From NCBI GenBank assembly GCA_013368315.1, contig JAACJM010000289.1, forward strand, positions 1-64,000: a DNA stretch of 64,000 nt, written 5' to 3'. Below the pieces are notes generated by a model, which worked only from the letters and a program-made list of their open reading frames with translations, was not told the DNA's origin and ran no database searches. Position numbers and translations under genes: made by a program. Of the stretch, positions 23,287-34,920 are shown one piece after another. This stretch comes from Tetrapyrgos nigripes (lineage: Eukaryota; Basidiomycota; Agaricomycetes; Agaricales; Campanellaceae). The number at the start of each line of letters is the position of its first letter. The stretch's first letter is position 1.

Positions 23287-24107
23287 TCAAGGACCGTACT
23301 GTCGACCTAACTTCCTCAACAGCCTCGATACTACCTTGAGCCCTTGGATGTTGTCGACGGCATGCGCTAGCTGGAATAGCTCTCTGTGAACACGGCCACC
23401 TACAGAATGGTTGTAAGTGACTGTACACTGCACGAAGAGACATGTAAGTGACGGCAAAAATCGAGTATCTCAAAGTTACCACTCACTTAACAATTGTCGT
23501 GGCGATACATCACGTTAAATACCGGTCTCGAAAGGGAACTCACAGTCTTTGCACGGTTTCCTATATGTGGGAATAGAGATTGTCCTCATTTTCCGGTGGG
23601 CGTTGTGCTCTAGGAAGGGTAATCAGTGTGCGAGGAGCAAAGGACTACAGAGATCGATTTACCAGCTATCCTCAAATGTCTTCGGCGGATATTCACCCCG
23701 TAAATCAACTGGAATCCTTCGCTGGGGCACTGCCTTGCCCATTCCCTAGCGCGTTGACTAAAGGCTCGAGTTGTGAGACCAATCTTGAACGCCTTTGGGT
23801 TGTTCGTCGCCAATGCATACAGGCCGAGTTTTGCACGACGAGCTCCTGGCGGTATGATGCGTCTTCGAGCCTATGAATGAAGATTAGATTAGGAGATTAG
23901 AATGGGAAAAGACAAATCAAGGAGACGTACAGATCGGTGTGTGCAACGACAGGTTCCCAATGTCGTGGTAAGGAGAAGCCAGGAAAGACAGTGTACAATC
24001 GGGTTGGAGAGCCACAGGAGCAGGACGTGAGAACCACGTATAATAGCACCGAGCAGAACAAAATTATTGAGAGCGGAGTTGGAGTGAAGATCCAAAATGA
24101 GACGAAC
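23287..24107 (-). CDS. T5orf172 (GIY-YIG-like) domain protein, second gene
   Basis: Minus-strand exons are modelled at about 23931-24107, 23663-23870, 23544-23609 and 23287-23420, with GT..AG introns that keep phase. The domain exon reads GLYALATNNPKAFKIGLTTR, AREWARQCPSEGFQLIYGV, then EHNAHRKM, a CKDC-like pair and HRELFQLAHAVDNIQGLK, the order expected for T5orf172 proteins. The first modelled exon is hydrophobic and has no ATG, so the true start is unresolved. An alternative donor after ETG would keep both cysteines. The gene lies between the two 0.5-kb direct repeats. It is diverged from the gene at 9125-9612. Function in the cell is unknown. Confidence 0.6.
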
Positions 24108-24716
24108 CAATTAGTATAGGTAATACGTTCGAAATCGTATTAAACGTGCATGAAAGACGGTGTGTAACCGGGAAAAAGAGGAGAATGAAAGTAATTTTTA
24201 GTGAAAGTTTGAACAGGCAAGGATAGACAATATATCGAACGATGTTTGATGCAAAACGGAGGTGAGGAAAGATCAGTGAAATAGAACCATTCCCACAGTG
24301 AGTGAACGGACTTACCATTGTTGTAATACTAGGAAAGCCCAAGAGCACGTAAAGACATCAAGGAAGAGATGAAAACAAGTACTCATCTTTTGACTGGTCG
24401 TGGCTCACTTGCAAGAGCAGTTGAGCTGACTTGGTCGATTCTCAAAAGACTTAAGCCACACTGAGCGCCCACGTGACAATTTCCAAAACTAGGAAATGTG
24501 GGCCATCGCTGACGATGACGAGGCCCAGAATAACGGAACGGTATATCTGCACATTACGGTAGAGCTATCGAGCTTGCCAACCTGAACACGACAGCCGGAA
24601 TGGTGCTGCGAAAAGACAGCAGAACGATGCCATCCTTGGGACGTCCACGATAGCCAGAAAGGTACCACATTCGAAGTGCTGCCTCCTCAGACACGACATG
24701 ACAGCCGTACAGGAGC

Positions 24717-25236
24717 CATGATACACTGGGAGGTCAACTGGCCCATTGCCAACGTACCACCATGGTGGTGGTACGAAAGCAAGAGAGGCAGCGTGAGAAG
24801 TTCCTTCGGATTTCCTTATTGGCAATTTAGACGCCGACTAGATATTCGACGGATAGTGTGCAGGATATATTTGTAACTTAGATATAGATTTAAATAGATG
24901 ACTGAGATATTTGAGCAGAAAGTTGCTATATATAGATGGTCTTTGATTGGTGTGCAGACCTCAGATCGAGGCTCCGGACATGGTTACGGCTATCCCTTGC
25001 GTCCGAAAAAGACGATGGGTGTCCATATCTATTTTACTGATATTCTTATAGTATAGGGGAGATGCACGTCCAAGCGAGGACGTAGGAGGTATTAGACGGT
25101 CGAATCGTGGTATAAGTATAATGATAATTCACAGTGGACGCGAATAGGGGCTTGGCCCAGTTGGCTCAGATGTAGGGCGTAGACATAGGCGTAAGTATTA
25201 GCCTCAGGTTCAGTAGGATTCAAAAGTACGCAGAAA
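24717..25236 (+). repeat. Long direct repeat, right copy
   Basis: Diverged second copy of 21896-22463 in the same orientation. It has small deletions, for example after cggatttccttattggcaatttag. Confidence 0.75.
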
Positions 25237-26778
25237 GGTGCATTTATTGTACATACGGGGAAGTGGAAGATGTCACAGGTGTGACCCTCTTTCAAGAAAG
25301 CAGGCATGTTGTTAGCTGTTTTCCGCGCAAGGCAAATGTAGGTAGTATGTGAAAGCATCTACTATTCAATTTTTACGACGGGATTTGAGGGAGGAACAAA
25401 GATATTGACAGATTTCTTCGGCTACTCCTCCCTCCAAGTATGAATTCCCTTGGAACGGGCATCGTCCAATTTTTAGGCTCTTCCTGAGGCACAATGGTGG
25501 AATTTCAGTCAATGATACTTCATTTATTTCTAATCCCAGGAATGGGACGTGGACAGGGAAGATGCCTGATAGAAAAATCAGTTGCAAAACGGGAAATGGA
25601 TAGACTACTCGCTGCTTCAATAAACAAAACACTTTTTAAATTTAGTGGTATCTTCACCCAGTCGAGTGGAAAAGAAAATATGCTCAAAGTCGAACAGAAT
25701 CTGTCTCGAACCTTACCTCCAACCACGATGAAGCCACGACGAAGGAATATGTTATGGTGGTTAAGAAACCGGCTCGGAATATTTAGAGCGGGGAAGATTT
25801 CATGCCGTCCAAGTGATAAACCCCAAGACTTGTGAAAGGATGTGTAATGGGATGGGACATCAACGGGAAGCTCCGTCCTTTATCCCGCAACCCTCATATT
25901 GTCTTATTGTTTTTTTCTTGTATTTCTTTCCCGTAGTTACATCGCATGTAGCTATCAGGTACTCTTTGTCTCCATAAAATGCTCTTTCAGCGATTTCGCT
26001 CTTCCCGCCTACCTTGGCCTAACCATCATTTTTCGTCCTATGTAGTATGAGCATACGAAAAGCAAGATGATTAGTCGCAAAATACAATTTTGCGAAATAC
26101 ATCGAACCCGACAACTTCCCCACCAATCCTTGACTGGTTGAACAAATATCTTCCATCAACCACAAAACCTGGCTGCCGCCGGAGTCGGCGTTACCGATGA
26201 TGATGAAATGTGGCTGTGTCACACCGTTGATGAGCCCAATCAGACGCGTTTTTCATTTGTGCCACGACCGTCCTTTCTTCCTCTTTTCTTGTACAAGCAT
26301 CATGCAGATAACAAGTCTTTTTTTGACTCTCCGTATCTGGCATGTATGTGCACTTCTTTGAAGGTGGTCACTAATTCATAACTCATAGCTTCATTCGACT
26401 TTTCAGGGACTCCTTTCTTTAGATCTATACTGGAACTGATGAACGCTGAGGTTTGTTAATTAGTACATTCCTCCAAGAATATCACGACCTTCACCTGACT
26501 GTGCTTTTGCGTGATTTAGCTGGACCGAAAGGGGATAACAAAGAAACCTAGCAGTATTTAAAGGGTACGCCTCATTTTCTTTGTTTCGTTCGACTATTTT
26601 CCTTTTTTCATTTACCCGTCTATGATGAAGCACCAAGCAATTACCTCCATCCGTCTGGCTCGCTATTCCGTTACTTCGCCTCGCTTCTCCCAGCTCTGGA
26701 AGCTCTTCTCTTCTCTGCAAGGCATGAACAAAGAAGATAGCTCTACGCCGATCAGTGGCCATAACGAAGACTATACGG
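25237..26778. other. Gene-poor stretch with a dispersed-repeat arm
   Basis: 25262-25315 is inversely related to 43604-43655 (gaaagagggtcacac.tgtg). ORFs near 25366-25835 overlap on both strands without features. 26622-26720 is related to 29604-29715. No gene supported. Confidence 0.35.
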
Positions 26779-27189
26779 ATGAAAGAAAGTACTACCAAGG
26801 ACTCTTCTGATCGTGAGTTGCCTTCTCTGTTCTCCGCTAATCTATACTGACTCTACGGACGGTCAGAGGATCTCCTCGACTTGCCACCCAGCACCTCTCC
26901 AAGTGTCAAGACCTACCGGGAAATGGGCACTCAGATCAGTTGTACTTTTGCTCCTACTTCCTTTCACGGAGTAAGTATATTTACGTCCCGTTTACTACCA
27001 GTTTCTAAACACCACTTCCTTTGGCAGTCTCAGCTTTTGGCGCTGAAAGAGCAGGCCGAAAGATTTGTCGCGTTGATGAAAGAAAACGAGAATCTATTGG
27101 AGAAAAGGAACGACTTATTGTCTGAGAATACTGAGCTGCTCAAGATGCTCAACTCCCTTGCGCCTACCACTGCCAAAGGCTCCGAATGA
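26779..27189 (+). CDS. Small protein with C-terminal leucine-zipper-like helix
   Basis: Exons 26779-26812, 26867-26970 and 27028-27189 join in phase across GTGAGT..CAG and GTAAGT..CAG introns and end at TGA. The product has a Ser/Thr-rich start (MKESTTKDSSDQDLLDLPPS) and a helix with leucines every seven (LLALKEQAERFVALMKENEN, LLEKRNDLLSENTELLKMLN). The frame is open upstream only to a TGA in ..CKA-stop-TKKIALRR. The related stretch at 29604 has TGG at that position, so this may be the 3' part of a longer gene cut by a nonsense change. I do not recognise the family, and no DNA-binding basic region is visible. Confidence 0.45.
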
Positions 27190-27570
27190 ACGCTTCCATT
27201 GGCATTTGCATCAACCCCCACTACTAGTAATGTACTATGTACCTTATTGGATATGACTCTTGATGAACAAATTGATCAGTAGGCTTGACCATTAGCTCCA
27301 GTATCTTATTAGCCTGGATGCTGCAATGATAACAGCTGCACCTTGTGATCCTCGACGACGTAATCTGGAACTGACGCGTTTTGCAATTGCCCGCGCTTAG
27401 GGGCGCCTCCTCATTCGGTGAAAACGACGCTATGTTCCACCGCCGTTGTCCCACACCACAAAAATGTACAGAAGTAAACATACCCTTATATGGTCCGTTT
27501 TCGGATATATTCCTCGTATAAATAATGCCAGAATATATAAGTAAGTATTTATGACTATCGCGTGGTTTAT

Positions 27571-27745
27571 AGACGGTATGTAGACGGTATGTAGACGGTA
27601 TACATTCCGCCGTTTTTTAGATGAGGGATATATGCGAAGATGAGGAATATATGCAAAAACGAAGCATATATGCGAAAGTGAGGCATATATGCGAAGACGA
27701 GGAATATATGCGAAAATGAGGCATATAAGGAAGCACATCTGAAAG
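27571..27745. repeat. Two adjacent simple tandem arrays
   Basis: 27571-27604 is about three copies of agacggtatgt. 27618-27745 is about six copies of a roughly 21-base unit (gcgaaaatgaggcatatat with changes). Translations are only FAYIPHLRIY-type periodic artefacts. Confidence 0.8.
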
Positions 27746-29603
27746 AGCGAGACATATATTGCAGACTTGCATTCGGCCTGGATAAAGATTTGACTTCAAT
27801 TATGAGTATCTACATACATGGTACATACAAAGGTACTAAGTACAAGCGCTGGATGAGGCTCTGAGTCCTATCATTGTGTGTGCATCAACCTGTCAGTGAG
27901 AACGCTAAGGGTAAAGAAAGAAAACACGCGCACCTTCGCTCAAACGGCGGCAGGGATGACATTGACACACGCGGTGAGGAGAAAACGACACTCGAGCACC
28001 AGTTTGAAGACTACGAAGAAGGACGGACCATGAGTGAAGGCTCCGAAGATCGTAAGGGGTTAGATTACTTCAAAGTACTGAGTATATGCGCGTAACCTAT
28101 ACAAAAAAGATGAGATTATGCCGAAAAACAAGGTGTGAGACTCACTAAGAACGTTTTACGGAAGCAGGGTAGGATGACGCGTCAACGCATCAACAGCGAT
28201 GTCGCACTGTCATATGTACAAGCTTGTCAGTGAAAACAGCGAGGGCGAAGAAAGCGAATACACGTACTTTTGCTTGATCACACATGCCCTTGCCATGACC
28301 CCACCTCATCTTCCAGTCGTCTTGTCTACCGTATAGTCCTTCGTCGAGTCAGGCAACCAGCGTTGCTTTTGCAATGTCCGAGCGGGTTTGGCGTGTGCGC
28401 AGATATTTATCCAGCAAGGCGTTTACATCGTGACAGCGAATTCGCTGCTGTGATCATGGAGTAGAGCATTGGGAAGAGAGGAGAGAAGAAGTAATGGTGG
28501 TGGTGGTAAGGGATGAAGAAAGTCTATGATGTCGATACGATTTTTGACGCGTCTTTATAAGCGGCGTTTCAGTCGGAGTTTGGAATGACTCACGCGCGAC
28601 GCGCGTCGCGACTTGCTTATCTTTCCATCCTGGGATCCGGTTGAGTCCTCGGCATAAGTAGCACCTCACTCTAACGGTATCGTATCTTGATTCCAGGACC
28701 TCAATAATGTCTTGGTGTGGACCTGAGATGTGCCTCTGATATGTACAGTAAGCACATTTTGTACTTCAGTATTTGGAAAGCTACTAATGAATATACTCCA
28801 ACATATGTACGGAATATTCCCTGTTTTTCAATACCTGCGAAAGCGCCCTAAGTAAGACCCAATTATCCCTAAAGTAAGCCGTATATATCACTGATACATA
28901 CCCTCATTTTCATTACATTCAAAAACAGCAGAATATATGTGAATATATACTACCGTTTTGAAAATATGCGAAAACGGGGGTATGCATACAGTAAACTTGC
29001 ACCAAATATTTTCCCGTTTTTAAAACGAGGAATATATGGGTTCATATTCATCGTTTCTGCATATATACTTTTGTCAGTTTTTGTGGTGCAGAACCCCCCA
29101 GAACGTCAGGAACCGTTCCAAGCACCGGAACCATTCTCATTGTTCCAACGGTGATGCAACCGGGTGTCAATTACGTTGCATCATACCAGAACAATTCCAG
29201 CAGATAGAACCTCTGGAACGGTATTAGAATACAGCGTCATTTTCACCGATGCACCATGAAGCACAATACTTCCATCAGTGTTTTGACAAAGTTCTGGCGG
29301 ACTTTCCCACTGGTTCGGCTGGTACCCATAATTTTGCGTGCATGTATCTTCCTCCCCTTGTATCCTGCCCTATATTCCTATCATACACATTGTCTTACAC
29401 ACAAATCAACGTATTCTAACATCTTACAGAGGGCATCAGCAGGGAGGAAGCTTCACACATCGCAATTTAAGATTTCTACTGGTGGGAGTTTTGACTTGGC
29501 TGGTCGCTTAAGCTCGCTTAGCATCTGGTAACTGGTTTCCACTGGCGCCCGCCAAATTTTGGCAGGCACCAGCGGACCAGAGATTTGTCAAAATACTGAT
29601 GTC
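27746..29603. other. No supported gene
   Basis: A stretch near 27880-27935 (gtcagtgaNaacNcNaNgg..aaagaaa..aacac) recurs near 28228-28265. A self-complementary cgcgacgcgcgtcgcg lies near 28597. Variants of gaatatatgcgaaaa occur again near 28930-29000. A hairpin-like tggcgcccgccaaattttggcag is near 29544. Confidence 0.35.
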
Positions 29604-29715
29604 CTTCCACCCGTCTCGCTCGCTATTCCGTTACATCACTTAGCTCTGGAAGCTCATTTCTTCTCTGCAAACAGTGGAGAAAGAAGATGGCTCTACGCCA
29701 ATGGACATGATATGA
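29604..29715 (+). repeat. Partial copy of 26622-26760
   Basis: Shares ctcgctattccgtta, agctctggaagctc, cttctctgcaa and agaagatNgctctacgcc with 26650-26760. In one frame both read LxxSSGSSxLLCK, then K(I/M)ALR. Confidence 0.55.
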
Positions 29716-31530
29716 CGTACGTTGCAAGTGGGATATTCTACCGACTATTCACTTATCATTCCAAAGCGCCCGTTCATCGGCTGATTTTCGCAGGCCTTCT
29801 GAAGAATTAATCACGTTAATCGTGCTCAAAGGTGAAGCTCTAAGGACTGAAACATGCTCTTCGATACAGTGAATCTTCTTTCGTCCTTAGTAACTTACAA
29901 CAGTTACCCTAATACCACCCATGACCATCATTAAGCACTGCATGCCCGCACCTTCGTCTTTCACGCCTTCTGTCCCGCGTATGAGGATTTCGAGATTTTG
30001 CTTCACTTTAGTGATACCGATGAGTCGTTAATCTTTTATGTGAACCTGGTACGTAGGCAACTACAACCGAATTGAGACTTCCCCAAAACCTTGCGAACTA
30101 TTCATTCTTCCATTTTAAGAACATGTAGAATGTATACTGCCGTCGATCTAGCTACTTATTTCGTAGATGGGAATAGACGGATATCTAGGGTTCTTACAGG
30201 GGGTGGAGCAGAAGTTTCCTTCATGGCTCCTATCAATCTCGCTAGCAAGAATGCGTGTAGAAGACAAAATCACACTCCGATACGACACGCTAAGGTAAGG
30301 ATTAGTGCGAAAACGGCAATTGTTGGATAATTGACACTGGTACCGACGATGTTCGTCGGGAGCATGAAATTAATATAGTGACTCAGGATTGACGCGTCAA
30401 TGTAAAATGGTCGGGAATGGTAGCCGTAAAATCAATTCTCATGGTTCCTACAACGGATATGGTATGTAGGCAATAAATGATGATTTCTAAAGCTCTAATG
30501 AGAAGCGCATACGCAAGGTTTGGTGACGGGTATGTCACGGCATGCCTCCTGAAGACTCAGGCTCTGGAATTTGCTAGTGAGGAATTCAATCCAGTCATCT
30601 ATGTAGTCCGTGGTATCCATCTCTACATCAATATCCATGTCCAACTCATCCATGTCCATGTCCTCATCCCTATTGTTGTCCACAGTGTCATTCGTGTCCA
30701 TGTCCACATTGAAGGGTTCACTATGGGAAGACGATTGCTGGTAATACTTCCTTGTCATGATCACCTCCCTAAACTCCCTATATATCTAACTAGTCAGTGA
30801 TCATTCCCGCTAGTTTCATAGTTCTTACTTGTATTGTTTCCATATTGATCGTATTCATTTGTTAGGTACTTATACGTTGTATTTAGCTACTTGTTCCGTA
30901 GCAGAATCAACTCCATAGTTCCCCCCTAAGGTGCTAGGCCTTGTTCGAGCCTCTTCCTGTACTCTCGTGGCCCGGTCCCTTACATTCCTCGACCCAATTT
31001 CATCTACTTTAACGGGCGGTTCACTGATACCATTGACAACGGAATGTGGTTGTATAAGGCTGCAGTTGAAGAAGAACGGCACCTCCAGGTTCCAAAAGAC
31101 GTCGGTTTCATATGGGATGAAGGGGATAGAGGAAACAAACAAGGGGTGTGCTACTGCAGAAAGAAATGAGTAAGGGATTGTTGAATAAAGGCATCGGTAC
31201 CGGACTCACAGAGATCGATATTCGTAATACCCTGTTGAAAAGGAAGTTGGAGGGCAAGACGTTCTCTCAATGAATCTGCAGGTTGTATCAATCAATGACA
31301 TGTGGGGATGAGTGCGTCTGAAATACTGCTTACTACCATTACTTGGGACACCGTACTGACAGTGCATGAGTATAGGAAGGCCTTCACAGAAGACTTCGGG
31401 AGATGCGAGTACGATGCGCTGAGTGTGGGCGAGGGGCATATAGAACGGACTTGGAAGAATGAAGAACGGGTTTGGAAAATTTCTTGGGTTATATAGATTG
31501 CCATGCCCTTTCATCGCAAGAGCGGACGTA
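29716..31530. other. No supported gene, one acidic minus-strand frame
   Basis: The minus strand at 30495-30764 gives an Asp/Met-rich frame (MDMDELDMDIDVEMDTTDYI) followed by DDWIEFLTSKFQSLSLQE, possibly a real exon. Another minus frame at 30870-31142 (PPVKVDEIGSRNVRDR) may belong with it. I could not join them with confidence. Confidence 0.3.
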
Positions 31531-32125
31531 CTCTGTAAGGGATTCCAAGTGGCCACGTAACAATGGATCTTGCAAGTAAGTTCATTAAAGACTTTCATGC
31601 TCAAAGGGAAAAACAAACGAAGGAAGACAACTCTCACGGAAGCTGGTCAAGGTATGCATATAGTAGTTTTATGTCTTGAAGACTAGATTTGGGGTAATAA
31701 AATTGTCTGGAGGCACAAATGAGACTATGATCAGCGAAAGATATGGTGGAAGTCAAAGTAAACATACTATATGTCTGAGTGCTCATACCTCAACACTTCA
31801 CAGTGCACACTAGTTTCGTCTCTGTAAGGGATTCTGAGGGGCCTTCATGGAACAATGGATCCTGCAACTTGCAAGTACATTTATCTGACTTCTCATGCTC
31901 AAAGGGCAACAACAAGCGAAGGAAGACGACTCTCCACGAAGTTAAGTGAGTCAAGGTATGCAGTGGTTTTATGTCTTGATGACTGGATTGGGTGGTAGCT
32001 TGGTAATAAATTTGTCGTGGAGGCACAAAAGATACAGTGGAAGTAGTAAAAGTGAACATACTACTATTGAGTGCGTGTTGCCGGTTGCTGACCCATACCT
32101 CTGCACTTCACAGGGCACACCAGGT
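31531..32125. repeat. Tandem duplication, unit about 290 bases
   Basis: 31531-31819 and 31820-32125 share, in order, ctctgtaagggatt, acaatggatc.tgcaa, tcatgctcaaaggg, ggaggcacaaa and a closing acttcacag.gcacac. The copies are diverged with small indels. Confidence 0.7.
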
Positions 32126-32789
32126 TTTTCTCCATGAAATCGATCTCCAGTCCCGGGGTAGACTAATCTACATGGACTCAACTTCAGATATTGGACTGCA
32201 TACGGAGATATGGCACGGGACGGACTGTGGAATTCTGAAGACCTTAGACGAAGGTACTTATAGAGAAAAGAGCATTGAGCTGATAGTGGAGAAGATGGAC
32301 GAAGACTGAAATTTAGCAGACGTATCGGCGACCGTTCATCGCCTAATTCTCCAATAAACAAAAGAGGGCGAGGATTAATAAAAAGACGGAAATGGTCGGA
32401 AAATGGGAAAATTCATTGAGTTGGGTAAGTAGACCCAGGGAAAAAATTCGGGCATATGGCTCACGGCTCCATCGCCTCTTAGTCTTCTTTGATGACTGCA
32501 GCTTCGATATGCAGTGCATTTCGCTTGGAGTCAGTGCTGAGACTGGCTGAGAAGGAAATAATGAATAGGCAGACACACCCGGTAATTCAACTTTATGAAC
32601 TCCTCTATGCTCTATGCATGCTACTTCGTCTCTCCAACTAGCTTCATCATGATCTTGTACTGAGAGCAGTAGTGAGCATGTGGCCGAATATCTCGTGAAC
32701 CAGGTCGTGGATAAGGTCGCAAAGATATCGGATACATCGGAGAACAGCGGTTTTTGATGATCAGCTTGATGATTTTTCGGTATGTAGAA
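32126..32789. other. No supported gene
   Basis: No exon chain found. The stretch ends at the inverted repeat that begins the nested element at 32790. Confidence 0.35.
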
Positions 32790-33298
32790 TTTACCGTGTC
32801 GCCCTGGCTTGCCGCCGTGCCGTTATGGCGTGTCGGCGTGTCGTTTTCATAAATGTATGTACAATCTGAACGTATAGTAATAGTATACTGGAAATTTCAA
32901 GTTGTATTAGTAGACAATAGAGGTGTATAAACCATGTATAACGTACCAGTGTAGGATATATCTAAGTAATGTAAGATTTATACTCTGAACTTTCGAAAAT
33001 GTATGACCCGATCCATCGGGCGACACGCAGATCTATCGGGGTGGCACGGCAGTGATTGGACTGACGTGCCACCCGGCGTGCCGGTGACGTGCCACTGCCG
33101 TGTCGCCAGCGTGCCAGCGTAAACTGGACTGTGATGTCATATGTGCGGGCCATCCGCATCAGGTGCGGGCGAGCAAATGCCCGACGCATTTAATATAGCA
33201 AGCTCATTGATCGGTTTCTTTTACCCTTTTCACGCACTCTCAGCCTTTTCTTCATAACGCAAATCAGTTCTCATACAATCTACATACTCGTACTGCCT

Positions 33299-34202
33299 AT
33301 GAATATTGGCCGAACACCTTGGATTGGACAGCATGTCTATGTTGTCAAGGGTAGCGAGAAGGGATACAGAGGTATCGTTTGTGATGTTCGACCATTTCCA
33401 AATTACAGTGGCTTGCAACTCCGTGTCGAGCTTCAGAAATTTGGCATCCAGGTCTGTCCAAGCATCAACTTAGATTATGACCATGTACGTCATGTTGAGT
33501 AAGTGTGTACTCTATGTGATCTTCATGTAACTTATCTCTCTTCCAGTCATTTTCAGCCACTAGATGACATTGATCCGCTACGGCACTATCACGAAGGATA
33601 TTCACTTCGCCCTGGTTATTGTTGTATGCCTTGTGAAGTTCCTTATTCTCCTGAATGCTGGCCTGCTCCAATCAATGTTCCACGGAGTACTACACCCATT
33701 CCTTCTGATGTCAATGTCGACAGCCTTAATACTGCTGCTGCTCCATGGACTCCTGACCAATATGACTCTCAGCCTGAAATCACTGTGAGTACTCATTCTT
33801 TTATATTTTATGCTATTCTCAAAGAATTTCTACAAGCACTGGATTCTCAATCCACGTCTAAATGGGTTGACCTTGGAAGTCAGCTTATTGGAGCCAAAAG
33901 CAAAGGCCTGGGTTCATGTATCAGATGGTGCAATCTTCAACACTCACCGACCTCGCCTTGGTGTTGTACCAGCCAATATCTGTGGACCACTTCAATGACC
34001 TTCTGCTCATACTGAGCAAGGACTTATGGTTATCATTGTTGGTGAACACACAGGTTTGCTTGTTCGACGAGTGTACTATTGTGTTGTCGGTGGAGAGTCT
34101 CATTTTATTGTTCGTGGTGTTGATTTCACTGGAAGTGACCAGCAGGAGAGAATGACAAATACCCAGCTGGTTAATACGTGTCATGGAATCCAAGGCAGAT
34201 AA
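33299..34202 (+). pseudogene. KOW-motif protein ORF with in-frame TGA
   Basis: Exons 33299-33498, 33547-33784 and 33837-34202 join across GTAAGT..CCAG and GTGAGT..CAAG introns. The N-terminal segment WIGQHVYVVKGSEKGYRGIV is a KOW-type motif, an RNA- or protein-binding fold known from Spt5 and ribosomal proteins. KOW ORFs recur in basidiomycete transposons. The third exon (LEVSLLEPKAKAWVHVSDGA) meets TGA at 33996-33998, after GPLQ. The same frame then continues for 67 codons (EQGLMVIIVGEHTGLLVRRV, then ESHFIVRGVDFTGSDQQERM) to TAA at 34200-34202. One nonsense change is therefore the only visible damage. It converges on the MULE-type transposase gene. Confidence 0.6.
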
Positions 34203-34920
34203 GGAGAGGGGAAAGAAAGTATTTGAGGCAATCCGAAAGGAAGCGCGTAGACGAAAACCAGTATATTTACAGCAACTTATTTAGCTAACCCAGTAAATTC
34301 CATTTCCTACAAATAGTTAATTTCAACTTATCCAAACCAGTATAAGTACTATACTATTTCATTCAATCTGTTAATTTAGTTTCAAAGGACATAGGGAAGA
34401 AACAGAAAATTGTCTCCTTACAGAAAGTCTTATAAAAGCAGTTGTAGTGAACATTCCCTCTCAAAATCAAATTTTCAGAGGAGATGGGAATCCATCCAAC
34501 AGGTAGAAATTAAATTTGGAGTAAGGGCATGATGGCAAAAGAGACTCCAGAAGCCAAGAAGATAATGTTCCTATGTTGAACAAAGAAACTGTCCCCTTAC
34601 ATTTGCAACTGCTCAGCATCCAAAAGGTTCAGTGCTATGTGAGGTGGTGTAAACATAGGGAGAGGACATGGTCTATACAATAAATCACTGTTCAGCCGAG
34701 GTGAATAGCTCCTGAGGGTAGAAATCAAGAAATTGTCCTCTTACAGTATTATCTTCTGTCATCTCAGAGGAGTCATAATTACCGCTAATACTTGGCTCCA
34801 CTGACCAACCTATTACTTGACTTTTTACCTCACACTCTCTCAGGAGTACAATATCACTTTGTTAGTAGAATACTTTATGACAATATTGTTTTATTTGGAA
34901 TTTAGAGCTTGATAACAGAA
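34203..34920. other. AT-rich stretch between convergent genes
   Basis: Three spaced variants of gaaattgtccncttacag (near 34408, 34585 and 34728) stand out, about 150 bases apart. No coding exon is supported. Confidence 0.4.

Noticed and set aside
21896..25236. Long direct repeats as LTRs of a retrotransposon
   Set aside because: No TG..CA ends, target duplication, primer-binding site or pol coding between them, and the homology extends into satellite sequence on the left.
27430..27799. Minus-strand ORFs with FAYIPHLRIY periodicity
   Set aside because: Translation of the 21-base tandem array.
30495..30764. Asp/Met-rich minus-strand ORF as a confident gene
   Set aside because: Possibly a real exon, but simple repeats dominate and no joins to flanking exons could be shown.
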